From positions 3,604,043 to 3,668,042 of the forward strand of contig NZ_CP039695.1 in assembly GCF_005145025.1 (NCBI RefSeq): 64,000 nt of DNA. Reading direction: 5' to 3'. The notes beneath the pieces were generated by a model. It did not search any database. It was not told the origin of the DNA and saw nothing but the letters and a program-made list of their open reading frames with translations. This document shows positions 1 to 8,670 of the stretch, one piece after another (position 1 is the first letter of the stretch; the number at the start of each line of letters is the position of its first letter). This DNA is from Novosphingobium sp. EMRT-2. Lineage in GTDB: Bacteria; Pseudomonadota; Alphaproteobacteria; Sphingomonadales; Sphingomonadaceae. Position numbers and translations under genes: made by a program.

Positions 1-2
1 GC

Positions 3-935
3 GGCTGCCGGCTATGGACCTATCCAGCCTTCGCCGATGCAGCCGAGGATGCCACCCGCTTGGCGCGCGGCATGAGCTACAAGAATGCGCTGGCGGGCCT
101 GCCCTTCGGCGGCGCCAAAGCCGTGCTGCGCCGGCCATCCGGCACGTTCGACCGCAAAGCCTTGTTCCGCGCCTTCGGGCGCGCGGTGGCAAACCTCGGC
201 GGCTGCTATGTGACGGCGGAGGATGTGGGCACGAGCGTCGCGGACATGACCGAGGTGGCCACTGTCACACGTTATGTCGCAGGTCTCAACGCAGCGCCAG
301 GACGGGCAGGGGGAGACCCATCGCCTTGGACCGCGCAAGGCGTGTTTGACGCCATGGCTGCAGCGGCGAGCCTCACCCTCGGCAGCGACCTTGGGGAATT
401 GAGGATTGCCATCCAGGGGGTCGGCAGTGTGGGTGCCGATCTGTGCCGGCGTCTTTCCCGGTCCGGCGCCCGGCTGTTCATCGCCGATGTCGATCGCGAA
501 GCCTGCCTGCGACTGGCTCGCCAATGCGGCGCGACTATCGTCGAGCCCGATCACATCCTCGGTCTCGACGTCGATGTGGTCGCGCCCTGTGCATTGGGCG
601 GCGTGCTGAACGAACGCAGCGTCGACGGGCTGAGGGCAAGGGTGGTTTGCGGTGCGGCCAATAACCAGCTCGAAAAGCCGGAGATCGCCCGGCACCTGCA
701 GGATCGAAACATCGCCTATGTGCCCGATTTCGTCGCCAATGCTGGTGGGATCATCAGCGTCGCCGGCGAATACATGGGCGAAGCTGAAAGCGGGGTCGCA
801 ACCCGCGTCGCGCTGATTGGTCCGCGCGTCACGACGATCCTCGAGGAAAGCCGGAACCGCCAGGTCTCGCCGGCCTTCGTTGCCGACCGGATGGCCGAAG
901 AGATCATCGCCGGTGTCGATCGGGAAGCTGCGTGA
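3..935 (+). CDS. Leu/Phe/Val-type amino acid dehydrogenase, 5' end outside window
   Basis: NAD-dependent oxidative deamination of branched-chain or aromatic amino acids to 2-oxo acids is the family reaction. The frame is already open at the left edge and reads the family motif around the catalytic lysine (RGMSYKNALAGLPFGGAKAV), then AEDVGTSVADM, then a Rossmann nucleotide site with GVGSVG at about residues 139-144 of the visible part. About 311 residues are present and roughly 40-50 N-terminal residues are probably missing. Substrate choice among Leu, Val and Phe cannot be read from this. No partner gene is visible; the next gene lies 309 bp away on the same strand. Confidence 0.85.
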   Translation, partial: GCRLWTYPAFADAAEDATRLARGMSYKNALAGLPFGGAKAVLRRPSGTFDRKALFRAFGRAVANLGGCYVTAEDVGTSVADMTEVATVTRYVAGLNAAPGRAGGDPSPWTAQGVFDAMAAAASLTLGSDLGELRIAIQGVGSVGADLCRRLSRSGARLFIADVDREACLRLARQCGATIVEPDHILGLDVDVVAPCALGGVLNERSVDGLRARVVCGAANNQLEKPEIARHLQDRNIAYVPDFVANAGGIISVAGEYMGEAESGVATRVALIGPRVTTILEESRNRQVSPAFVADRMAEEIIAGVDREAA

Positions 936-1244
936 GCCGTGTCTTCCGGGGCGAGACACTGGCAGGCGCCCGAACGCCGGCTATTGCAGCGGCATTTTCC
1001 ATCACAGCGGACCGGCGGCAGGCGACGAAAAGCTCTGATACAAGCACAGAGGTCGAACGGCAGCTAAGTCCCAGCCCCGGACACTCCCATGCGCTGCAAT
1101 GGCCGGTGAACCAACGACTGGTTCCGACGTCGCAACCTGGGGCCGCAAATGTCAGGAATGCAGGCGGCAGCGCAGATCAAAATGGATAGAAAATAGCCGC
1201 TAACACGCCTGACACAGGCCAAGCGACATGTTAGCACTTGCCCA
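936..1244. other. Intergenic stretch, no gene recognised
   Basis: I see no convincing reading frame on either strand here. A weak 6-bp stem (939-944 with 954-959) follows the dehydrogenase stop codon but has no T-run, so I do not call it a terminator. The promoter of the downstream membrane protein-flotillin pair presumably lies in the right half. Confidence 0.4.
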
Positions 1245-1865
1245 ATGCTCGCGGAGTTCCTCACGACGCCCTATCTGCCGTTCGCGCTGGGGTTTGTTGT
1301 AATGATTGGCATCGGGCTGATCGAAGCCTTGGGTCTTGGCCTCGGGCATCTCGATCTCGACACCCATGTGGATGGCGATGCCTCGGGCGGCTTTCTGGAT
1401 TGGCTGGGGCTGGGCGAGGAGATGCCGATCCTCATCTGGCTCACATCGCTGCTGGCCTGCTTCACGTTGGCAGGCTTTGCAATCCAGCAAACCGCCGCAG
1501 CCATTGGCGGGGCACCCTTCCCTTGGTGGATCGCCTCACCCACTGCCTTCGCCGTCGCGATTCCGCTTAACACCGTGGTGGCCAATGGCCTTGCGCGGAT
1601 CATGCCAGGGTTCGAAACCACGGTGGTCTCGGCCGATGATCTCGTCCGCCTGCGCGGCACTGTGCTTGAAGGTACCGCGCGCCGGGCCTCTCCTGCACGA
1701 ACCAAGGTTATCGATGCACACGGGCAGGCCCACTTCATCCTCGTCGAGCCGCATGATGCCTCACAAGCCATCGCTGCGGGCGAGACGGTTCTGATCGTCC
1801 GCCGCGAAGGACCTGTTTATTACGTCCTGGCTGACGGCGATACGCTGTTGCGTCCCATCTGTTGA
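1245..1865 (+). CDS. YqiJ-like membrane protein with C-terminal OB-fold
   Basis: A 206-residue protein with three hydrophobic segments in the N-terminal part (about residues 8-30, 60-83 and 92-113). A soluble C-terminal beta-rich region (about 128-205) contains LRGTVLEGTARR and VLIVRREGPVYYVL, as expected of the NfeD/YqiJ OB-fold. It lies 30 bp upstream of a flotillin-family gene, the same arrangement as E. coli yqiJ-yqiK. Proteins of this type are thought to partner flotillins in membrane microdomains; the exact role is not established. The gene assignment rests on the architecture plus the neighbour. Confidence 0.75.
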   Translation: MLAEFLTTPYLPFALGFVVMIGIGLIEALGLGLGHLDLDTHVDGDASGGFLDWLGLGEEMPILIWLTSLLACFTLAGFAIQQTAAAIGGAPFPWWIASPTAFAVAIPLNTVVANGLARIMPGFETTVVSADDLVRLRGTVLEGTARRASPARTKVIDAHGQAHFILVEPHDASQAIAAGETVLIVRREGPVYYVLADGDTLLRPIC

Positions 1866-1895
1866 ATTCACATTCGTTCTTTCAGGGAGTTCACC

Positions 1896-3584
1896 GTGCC
1901 TGCATCACTGCTCAACATCCTGATCTATGCGGGCATCATCCTGCTAGCTTTCGTGGTGATCGGCATCATCCTCACCCGGCTCTATCGGCGCGCCACTAAG
2001 GATGTCGCGCTGATCCGCACAGGCTTCGGCGGCGAGAAAGTCGTGCTCAACGGCGGGATTATGGTGATCCCCGTGCTGCACGAACTGATGCAGGTGCGCC
2101 TGACCACGGTGAAGCTCGAAGTCTCACGGCTCAACAAGGATGCGCTCATCACGCTCGACAAGCTGCGCGTCGATGTCGTCGGGCTGTTCCACATCAAAGT
2201 AAAGCCTGATGCGCAATCAATTGCTGCCGCGGCGCAGACACTCGGCGACTCGGTCAACAATCCCGATGCCGTGAAATCGCTCCTCGATGGCAAGCTTGTC
2301 TCAGCGCTGCGCTCCGTCGCCGCGACCATGACGATGGAGCACCTCCACGCCAATCGCGCCGACTTCATTCAGAAGGTGCAGGAAGCGCTGGTAACCGATC
2401 TGGACACGAACGGCTTCCAGCTGGAATCGGTCAGCATTACCCACTTCGATCAGACCGCGTTCGAACATTTCAATGAAAACAACGCCTTCGACGCTGAGGG
2501 TCTGACAGTGCTGACCCGCACCATCGAAGAACGCAAGAAGATCCGGAACGATATCGTCGCAACCAACCGCGTCGAGATCGAGCAGCGCAATCTCGAGGCA
2601 AACAACCAGTCCCTCGAAATCGCCCAAGCGGCCGAGCAGGCCCGCCTCACCCAGGAACAGACGCTCGCCGCGCTGCGGGCGGAGCAGGCCACCGCAATTG
2701 CGACCGCCGAGGCAGAGCAGACCCGGCTTGCCGAAATCGCACGCATCACGGCGCAGCAGGCGCAGACCGTAGCGCAGACCGAGGCGGACAAGGTCGTCGA
2801 GACCGCAACGATCGCCCGCGATGGCGCCATCCAGACAGCCACCATCGAACGCGACCGCACGATCGAGATCGCCCGTATCACTACCGCCGTTCAGACCGCG
2901 CAGAAGTCGGAAGAAGAGTCCACCGCCACGGCCGCCGCGAACGAAGCGCGCGCGCTTGCTGTGCGTGCGGAAGAAAGCGTCGCGACGGCCAAGGCCACCG
3001 AAATCGCGAACCGCAACAAGAACGTCGCCGTGATCGCCGCCACCCAGCGCGCGCAAGAAGAAGCGGTCGCGATCACCGTCGCCGCCACTGCCGAGAAGGA
3101 AGCCGCCGAGGCCCGCGCCAGCGCACTACGCACCGAAGCCATGGCGGAGGCGGAAGCCGAAAAGGTGCGAGCAGAGGGCCGCGAAGCTGCGTTCCGCGTC
3201 GACGCTGCGGGGCAGGCCTCGCTTAACGAAGCGACCAATATCCTCAGTGAAGCCCAAACCAACCTGCTTGTGCGCAAGGCGATCCTTGATGCGCTACCAG
3301 CGATTATCGCCGCAGCCAGCAAGCCCATGGAAAACATCGACAAGATCAGCATAGTCGATGCACGTGGCCTCCACGGCAACGCAGGAGTGTCCGATGGCGC
3401 CGCTGTCGAACCCGGCAACCTGGCCGACGCCGCCGTCGCCGCTGCCCTGCGCTACCGTGTCGGCGGCCCGCTGATCGACCAACTCCTTGGCGAACTCGGC
3501 ATGAGCGGCGCATCCTTCAATGGAATGCTCGCCGGCACCGCTTCCCCCCCGGCAAAGCCCGCCGAGCAGGACAAGCCCGATTAA
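1896..3584 (+). CDS. Flotillin family protein (YqiK-like)
   Basis: A 562-residue protein with an N-terminal membrane segment (about residues 7-27), an SPFH/band-7 domain (about 30-200) and a very long Ala/Glu/Arg-rich coiled coil (about 215-465). A short C-terminal tail carries the flotillin-like segment KAILDALPAIIAAASKPMENI. Flotillins oligomerise at the inner membrane and organise lipid microdomains. The GTG start at 1896 is preceded by AGGGAG at 1884-1889. It is probably co-transcribed with the upstream OB-fold protein. The coiled coil is unusually poor in hydrophobic residues other than Ala and Ile. Confidence 0.85.
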   Translation: MPASLLNILIYAGIILLAFVVIGIILTRLYRRATKDVALIRTGFGGEKVVLNGGIMVIPVLHELMQVRLTTVKLEVSRLNKDALITLDKLRVDVVGLFHIKVKPDAQSIAAAAQTLGDSVNNPDAVKSLLDGKLVSALRSVAATMTMEHLHANRADFIQKVQEALVTDLDTNGFQLESVSITHFDQTAFEHFNENNAFDAEGLTVLTRTIEERKKIRNDIVATNRVEIEQRNLEANNQSLEIAQAAEQARLTQEQTLAALRAEQATAIATAEAEQTRLAEIARITAQQAQTVAQTEADKVVETATIARDGAIQTATIERDRTIEIARITTAVQTAQKSEEESTATAAANEARALAVRAEESVATAKATEIANRNKNVAVIAATQRAQEEAVAITVAATAEKEAAEARASALRTEAMAEAEAEKVRAEGREAAFRVDAAGQASLNEATNILSEAQTNLLVRKAILDALPAIIAAASKPMENIDKISIVDARGLHGNAGVSDGAAVEPGNLADAAVAAALRYRVGGPLIDQLLGELGMSGASFNGMLAGTASPPAKPAEQDKPD

Positions 3585-3748
3585 CAGGGCGTTTCTTCGC
3601 AGATGGGGAACGGTCCCCGAGGCCCCTGGTCGCCTTTCAACAGTACCGCGATCGAGATAAATGGACGGCGGGTCTCGATGCCCTGATTCAGGACCGGGAA
3701 TGTACGGATTGAAGGCGTTCTGTGTCGCTGGGCTGGGTGTCGACGGTC

Positions 3749-4582
3749 TTATCTCATATACGGCCACCACATGAACGCCACAGCACCGCAAACTCCGAGC
3801 ACCGTAATAGGGGTCGCCAGAAATATCAGCGCTGCGGTCATGCGCTTGGCGTGGAGCGTGCGGCTGGCTGACGCCCGTAGATAGGCCTCGAGGACTATCA
3901 ACGGAACCAGATAGGCACCGAACTGAATGACAACGTCGGCGGGGCCAGACAGGCTATCATTCATACCGACGCCGCCACCCGACAGCAGCACCCAGGCCAT
4001 CATGCCGATGCGAAGGAACCACACCCCATTCACGACCATGAACGCGCGTAAAGCCCAGCGACGGTGCGCAGCGAAATCGCGCTTCACCGCATGGCGCCAT
4101 GCAATTGCGGTGAAGGATAAGATCAACGCGCCATCGAGCGAGACTGCGAGCCCGGAAACCAGCGAAAGATAGGTATGACGCGCCCAGGTAAGCCATAGGC
4201 CGCTTGTGGCCATTACAACGGCGACCGAGAAAAACATGCGACCGACCCAGCGGTGGAGCATCGGGGTGCGTGTGCGGATCGCCGGAACGAGTTGCAGCAA
4301 GCCGCCCGTCGTCACGAGTGCGGCGAGCAGAACATGTACGGCAAAGATGATATTACCTGTCGTGTCGCCCGAGACGAATCCCTTGATCAACGGCTTGTCG
4401 TTCCAACCGGAGAAATTGCCCGCCAGCCCCTTGACGCCGTAATGCGCAAGAATCATCCACACGAATGCCAGCTGTCCCAGCGCGGCGACGACGAACCAGG
4501 TGACAGCCGATCGACGCAAAGGGGGATAGCCCGCCGATGTCATTGTTGTCTTCGCCAAGCCGGAAGATGTGATTGCGTCCAT
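3749..4582 (-). CDS. DUF2306 family integral membrane protein
   Basis: A 277-residue protein with about seven hydrophobic segments spread from residue 28 to the C-terminus. The motif LHRWVGRMF near residue 130 and the paired histidines (AWRHAVKRDF, AAHRRWALRAF) match the DUF2306 family, whose function is unknown. It is transcribed divergently from an AraC-type regulator whose longest start is only 35 bp away. Regulation of this gene by that neighbour is a reasonable inference, not shown. Confidence 0.7.
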   Translation of the reverse strand: MDAITSSGLAKTTMTSAGYPPLRRSAVTWFVVAALGQLAFVWMILAHYGVKGLAGNFSGWNDKPLIKGFVSGDTTGNIIFAVHVLLAALVTTGGLLQLVPAIRTRTPMLHRWVGRMFFSVAVVMATSGLWLTWARHTYLSLVSGLAVSLDGALILSFTAIAWRHAVKRDFAAHRRWALRAFMVVNGVWFLRIGMMAWVLLSGGGVGMNDSLSGPADVVIQFGAYLVPLIVLEAYLRASASRTLHAKRMTAALIFLATPITVLGVCGAVAFMWWPYMR

Positions 4583-4617
4583 AATGCGCCCCGTTAATCT
4601 GAATAACCAAAGGGCTT

Positions 4618-5748
4618 ATGGGGTGGTTTGTCGGGGCGATCTCGCCGATTTGGAAATCGGCCATGAAATTCGGGGCGTTCGATGCACATCGATCGCCAGA
4701 AGCAATTGAGGTCATGCACGTAATGGGGCGCGTCATAATGACAGTCGACGATGGCAGGGCGAACCATGCCAAGCTCTACGGCGTGTTGTTCGCAGGCGCT
4801 GCGGCGGCTTTCTGCCTTCACACGCTCATGGGGACGCGGCTGGGTGCGGCTTCCCAGATGCTGGCGATCATCGGAGGTGCGACCTGCGGCTGGTCGTGGT
4901 TGGTCGTGCGCGCGTTGTTTCGGCAGCCTGGGTCCCAACGCCAATGGTGGCCGCTGATCTTGGTGATCACAATGGTGGCGCTTGGGGCCGCATTACGACT
5001 TGGCGACGACACCGCCTCGCCGCTGTCACGTATGGCCTATAACGCCGAAGGACTGACCAGTTCCGCGCTTCTACTGCTTGCGGCTATCGAGCCGTTGAGA
5101 GGCATGGGCCGCGCGCTGCCGCGACAGGAAAGGCGCTTCCGGTTTGGTTTCGCCGCCACTTACGTGGTGATGCTGGCGATCGCTGTCCTTTGGGTCGACG
5201 GAGCGCCGGCGGACAGTGAAACAGCGCGGTTGGGGGGTGTGGTCAAAGCACTGTGTGCGCTCGCGTCCTTGATGGGCATGGCATTCGCGATCTGGTATCG
5301 CTCGACCCATCCGATCGCCGACTTTGCGAAAGCCAAAGAGAAGGGGCGAATACAGGCTGACGACCATGAACTTGGGGAGCGTATCCTGCACGTCATACGC
5401 GGTGAGAAGGCTTTCGCTCAGCCCGACCTGAAGGTCGCTGATCTCGCGCGCCAGCTTGGGGAACCCGAATACAAGGTTTCCCGATGTATCACAGGCGCGC
5501 TCGGTTTCAGAAACTTCAACCAGATGACCAATGCTTTCCGCTTGGAAGAAGCGAAGCGGAAGCTCGCCGACCCGGCGTTGGATCATTTGCCGATCCTGAC
5601 AATCGCGCTTGACTGTGGCTTTGGTTCGATTGGTCCGTTTAACCGCTTCTTCAAATTGGAGACCGGCATAACACCCAAACACTTTCGGCGTTCAATGCGG
5701 TTAGCTGCGCCGAATTCTGATCGTTGCGTACCTCGTTCAGGCCGGTGA
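4618..5748 (+). CDS. Membrane-anchored AraC family transcriptional regulator
   Basis: About six hydrophobic segments occupy residues 50-230 and are followed by a linker and a C-terminal double helix-turn-helix of the AraC/XylS type (about 262-365). The HTH region shows KVADLARQLGEPEYKVSRCI and the second-helix signature ALDCGFGSIGPFNRFFK followed by GITPKHFRR. Regulators of this layout sense a signal through the membrane part. The start is uncertain: ATG codons at 4660, 4711, 4720 and 4738 are in frame, and starting at one of the later ones would leave a roomier divergent promoter with the DUF2306 gene. Confidence 0.75.
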   Translation: MGWFVGAISPIWKSAMKFGAFDAHRSPEAIEVMHVMGRVIMTVDDGRANHAKLYGVLFAGAAAAFCLHTLMGTRLGAASQMLAIIGGATCGWSWLVVRALFRQPGSQRQWWPLILVITMVALGAALRLGDDTASPLSRMAYNAEGLTSSALLLLAAIEPLRGMGRALPRQERRFRFGFAATYVVMLAIAVLWVDGAPADSETARLGGVVKALCALASLMGMAFAIWYRSTHPIADFAKAKEKGRIQADDHELGERILHVIRGEKAFAQPDLKVADLARQLGEPEYKVSRCITGALGFRNFNQMTNAFRLEEAKRKLADPALDHLPILTIALDCGFGSIGPFNRFFKLETGITPKHFRRSMRLAAPNSDRCVPRSGR

Positions 5749-5861
5749 AGGTAGGGCGGGTTTCGAAGAGGCAATTTGGAGCCCTGAATGGCGAATATTG
5801 CGGCGGCCCCAGATACGGGGCTGGCATTCGCCCGCCCCGCCAGGATCAGTCTCGCCAGTAA

Positions 5862-6094
5862 TCATGGCGTTCGGCGCCGTCGAAAGCACCCCGTTTCAAG
5901 ACAGCACCGCTTGAAATCTGAGGCCCGAGTTGCACGGGCAGGGATCGTTGCGCCCGAGCTTTTCAACCAGTTCCTTGTCGCCATGGACAAAGCGCAGGCC
6001 GCGCTTCACGCGGGTTTCGGAGGGGTAACCTTTGCGGCGCTTAGACGTGCGCTCGAAAGCAGGGTAGGTCGAACGGGTCGCGATTGATTGCCAT
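5862..6094 (-). pseudogene. SEC-C motif protein, frameshifted twice
   Basis: Reading left from an ATG at 6094, preceded by AGGAGG, the sequence gives [11 protein letters not shown], then needs a shift near 6060 to continue as [20 protein letters not shown] and on to [13 protein letters not shown]. It needs a second shift near 5915 to reach FKRCCLETG. The joined product is a compact basic protein ending in a SEC-C zinc-binding motif (CPC...CC), about 75 residues. Each shift is explained by one extra base. Either the gene is decayed or the sequence has small errors. It is not recorded as one intact frame. Confidence 0.7.
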
Positions 6095-6154
6095 CGTGGC
6101 CTCCTGTCGTTGTGGGGCGTGGCCAATAGCATGAGAGTCCGCGTCGATCGAGGA

Positions 6155-6850
6155 TCAAGTAACTCCCAGCCAGGCGAGGCCCTCGGGTAATTCTTCAGCG
6201 CTGAAATCGATCTGCAGCACACGCCGCCGCCGGGGCTTAATCGCAGCTTCGGAAGCATGGAGGATCGGCGTGGAATAGGCCCAGACGTCGCCAGCCAAGG
6301 CGGTGCAGGCAATCGGGCCGCAGCGAAGCGCCGTTTCTTCGACCTGATCCGCTGACACGCGCCCGATCTTATGCGAACCCGGAGCGATCAGCAGCGGCGC
6401 ATTCGTGAGAGGCACATCGTCGAGATGGACGCGCAGCGTGACCATGCGCGCCAAGAGGTCGAATGGCGGCGCGACATGAAGCAGGCCGGCCTTCATCGAC
6501 CATGGGCCATACCCTGGCGCATCTCCCCGATGCCGCACGCAAATCGTCCGATCCTGATGCCATGCAAGGGACCAGTTCGTTTTTTCGGTCTTGTCGAACA
6601 GAATTGCGCGGACCGCTTGGCCCGTGGCTCCCAAGGCCCGCTGTGCCGCCAGCCCTATTGACCCAACAGGGGCAACGTAGGTTTCGAGCGCCCTAAATCC
6701 GCTTATCCGCACGCCTGCTTGCTCTGCCGGGAGTAAAGCCACCGTGGCCTCCAGCGATTTCAAATGGGAAAGAATCGCGCCCCTGAACAAGGCCGCGCCA
6801 TGTTCCTCGAGGGTAAGATGATCGAGCTCGCTGTCCATCTGCATGGCCAT
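6155..6850 (-). CDS. Phytanoyl-CoA dioxygenase (PhyH) family protein
   Basis: A 231-residue Fe(II)/2-oxoglutarate dioxygenase-like protein. The metal-binding HxD appears as WHQDRT at about residues 96-101 and the distal histidine as ILHASEAA near 199, followed by the arginine-rich [10 protein letters not shown] that usually binds 2-oxoglutarate. It is shorter than many PhyH proteins but keeps the core jelly roll. The substrate is unknown. Its upstream side faces the IS5-family element, so it may have lost its original neighbour. Confidence 0.75.
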   Translation of the reverse strand: MAMQMDSELDHLTLEEHGAALFRGAILSHLKSLEATVALLPAEQAGVRISGFRALETYVAPVGSIGLAAQRALGATGQAVRAILFDKTEKTNWSLAWHQDRTICVRHRGDAPGYGPWSMKAGLLHVAPPFDLLARMVTLRVHLDDVPLTNAPLLIAPGSHKIGRVSADQVEETALRCGPIACTALAGDVWAYSTPILHASEAAIKPRRRRVLQIDFSAEELPEGLAWLGVT

Positions 6851-6925
6851 GGCTAGGCCGGGGAAGTCGCATTTGCAATGACGGTTTCTCGGATTTCGTA
6901 GATGAGCAAATGGGCAGTTTTGACG

Positions 6926-6941
6926 GGCTTTTTTGCATAAC
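6926..6941 (+). repeat. Left terminal inverted repeat of the IS5-family element
   Basis: GGCTTTTTTGCATAAC pairs with the inverted copy at 7958-7973 with two mismatches. It lies 37 bp beyond the 3' end of the transposase frame. Confidence 0.75.
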
Positions 6942-6977
6942 GTCAGACGGGCGTAAACGCATGATTAATTGCGAGTA

Positions 6978-7920
6978 TTATGAGACACGCACGGAGTTCG
7001 GCGTTCCGATTTGCGAGAAGCGATTGAGGATTACAGCGCGGACTTTGATCTCGGTTACCTGACGCTCGAAGGTGCGCGCGGCGACGCGCGGGCCGAGCAG
7101 CTTGAAGCAGTGCATCTTGGTCTCGGCCAGGCTGCGTCGATGGTAGCCGCTCCACTTCTTCCAGATGGCCCTACCCAGTCGTTTCATCGCGCGCAGCGTC
7201 TCGTTGCGAGCCTCGACGCCAGGCCCGTACTCGGTCCATGCCTTGCCGTTGCGGCGAACCGGGATGACCGGATCGGCACCGCGCGCATCGATGGCCGCGT
7301 GGCAACCTCTGGTGTCATAGGCACCGTCGCCGCCAACAGTGACAATGGTCTCATCCTCGGGGATCTGCGCCAACAGATCCGGCAGAGTCTGGCCATCGCC
7401 GACGGCATTGCTCGTGACCTCGATCGCCCGGATATCGAAGGTTTCCGCGTCGATGCCGATATGCACTTTGCGCCACTGGCGGCGGTAAGAAACGCCGCGT
7501 TTCCTGGCCTTCCATTCACCCTCACCGATCATCTTGACCCCGGTGCTGTCGACCAGCAGGTGCAGACCGCCAGCACTGAGCCTGCCGCCCAGATCGACCG
7601 GCAGGTTCTTCTGGCGCCGGCACAGCATCGTATGATCCGGGGCCGGCCAGTCCAGGCCCGTCATCCTGAGCAGGCTCTGGGTCAGACCCGTCAACCTGCC
7701 GCAGCGGAAGTTGAAACAGCCCTTTCAGCGTCAGGCAAAACTCGATCGCTCGGTCCGAAAACCGCAGTCGCCGCCCAGGTCGGCCATAGGGCGCTGCAAA
7801 CCAGTTCATTCCAGGATCGAACCACACATCCAGTGAGCCTCGCCGCTTGAGCGCTGCATTATACTCGGGCCAATTGGTCGTGCGATGCTTCGGCGGCGTC
7901 GGCTTGGGCATCCAGACCAT
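6978..7920 (-). pseudogene. IS5-family DDE transposase, single frameshift
   Basis: The N-terminal part (7920 leftwards) reads MPKPTPPKHRTTNWPEYNAA and continues to LTLKGLFQLPLRQV. It then leaves frame, and the rest resumes one base later as TGLTQSLLRMTGLDWPAPDH through to the end at 6978. DDE residues are visible in LLVDSTGVKM, GGDGAYDTRG and RSLAETKMHC. The join needs one extra base near 7692 (GTT-G-ACG). I see no slippery heptamer there, so programmed frameshifting is less likely than an inactivating indel. Confidence 0.8.
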
Positions 7921-7957
7921 CTATGACATCCGATTCCTCAACAGAATCCATTACCTT

Positions 7958-7973
7958 GTTATGCAACAATGCC
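7958..7973 (-). repeat. Right terminal inverted repeat of the IS5-family element
   Basis: The reverse complement reads GGCATTGTTGCATAAC, matching the left repeat at 6926-6941 except for two bases. It marks the end from which the transposase is transcribed. Confidence 0.75.
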
Positions 7974-8125
7974 TCGGGCTGGGTGTCGTCGTGCCGACCG
8001 AGGACGATCTCTTACGGGTCGCTGTGCTTCCCGGAGCGTCTGCGATCGCACCCGCGACCGGGTGGCCCGATGGAAGGCAGGTGCGCTTGACCGACCCGTC
8101 CGGCAACGCGGTGTGGGTCGTTTGC
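7974..8125 (+). pseudogene. Remnant of a VOC (glyoxalase-fold) domain protein
   Basis: Immediately right of the IS5 end, the plus strand reads through VVPTEDDLLRVAV and ends with DGRQVRLTDPSGNAVWVV. This resembles the last strands of a VOC metalloenzyme domain, where RLTDPDG..V is typical. No start or upstream part is present because the IS edge cuts it, and the frame then runs into sequence antisense to the integrase stump. Only about 45 residues are available, so the family call is tentative. Confidence 0.45.
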
Positions 8126-8344
8126 GTGAGCCCACTCACGCGCTCCAGCCATCGTTTGAGCCGGAAAAAGCCCGCCAAACAAGGTGGCCACCTTCTTTGT
8201 ACCTGCAACGAGGCGGCGGTAGCGCCAACGCTTCTTGCCGCTTGGCAAAGCCTCCAAAACGAGGCCTGGGGTCTGCGGATCGGCTAGCAACCCCTTTCGC
8301 AGCGCATTGATCGCTGCGGGTGAAAACGTAGACTTCTTTGCCAT
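8123..8344 (-). pseudogene. Truncated tyrosine integrase (DUF4102/Arm-binding N-terminus)
   Basis: Starting at 8344 the frame reads MAKKSTFSPAAINALRKGLL and then GLVLEALPSGKKRWRYRRLV and AGAREWAHA. This is the N-terminal arm-binding domain of P4-type integrases. Family similarity stops after about 74 residues and no catalytic domain follows. It points away from tRNA-Gln at a distance of 163 bp, the usual place for the integrase of an element inserted at a tRNA 3' end. It is probably the relic of a lost integrative element. Confidence 0.7.
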
Positions 8345-8506
8345 AGTCCCGACTCCGGTCGGCCGTTGGCACAGATAAAATCATGGCAAAAATCCTGGCA
8401 AAATAGCCGTCAAACCCGGTCTGACGCAGGCCAGCCGAGTCTAGCTAAATTGCTTTGAGAATGTGCCGTAACCCACTGGAAAAAAGCCGAATCATGATGA
8501 CTCGAC

Positions 8507-8581
8507 TGGCTGGGGCGGCAGGATTCGAACCTGCGAATGCCGGTACCAAAAACCGGTGCCTTACCACTTGGCGACGCCCCA
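8507..8581 (-). tRNA. tRNA-Gln (anticodon TTG)
   Basis: The minus strand folds as a cloverleaf. The acceptor arm is TGGGGCG with CGCCCCA, the anticodon stem CCGGT/ACCGG encloses a loop with TTG, and the T-arm carries GGTTCGAATCC. The discriminator is G and CCA is encoded (8509-8507). It reads CAA glutamine codons. An integrase stump sits just past its 3' end. Confidence 0.95.
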
Positions 8582-8670
8582 GCGGGTCGCGCGCTTATAG
8601 CGGGGCGTTTGCGTAAGGGAAGGGGGCGCGTGAACTTCTTCGCGCGCCCCGCATCCGGGCGGGTTTCGGG

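Larger units (their letters stand above)
6926..7973 (-). mobile_element. IS5-family insertion sequence, transposase frameshifted
   Basis: About 1048 bp bounded by imperfect 16-bp terminal inverted repeats (6926-6941 and 7958-7973, 14 of 16 matching, sharing TTGCATAAC). It holds one transposase gene broken by a frame change near 7692. I see no convincing direct target repeat at the two edges, so the ends may be off by a base or two, or the flanks have rearranged since insertion. Confidence 0.8.

Noticed and set aside
12..959. Long minus-strand open frame opposite the amino acid dehydrogenase
   Set aside because: It mirrors the coding strand of a clear dehydrogenase in high-GC DNA; its translation has no recognisable domain and no start context.
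2301..3056. Minus-strand frame within the flotillin gene
   Set aside because: The product is low-complexity Gly/Arg/Leu text derived from the opposite strand of the Ala/Glu-rich coiled coil.
5788..6087. Plus-strand 99-codon frame between the AraC gene and the dioxygenase
   Set aside because: It is antisense to the SEC-C reading, which has a ribosome site and recognisable zinc motif; the plus-strand text looks random.
7680..7710. Programmed ribosomal frameshift in the IS5 transposase
   Set aside because: Some IS families use this, but there is no slippery A-run or heptamer at the junction, so a disruptive indel is the simpler reading.
7847..8287. Plus-strand 146-codon frame running across the IS5 right end
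   Set aside because: It crosses the terminal inverted repeat and joins IS sequence, the VOC remnant and antisense integrase; only the central part resembles a protein.
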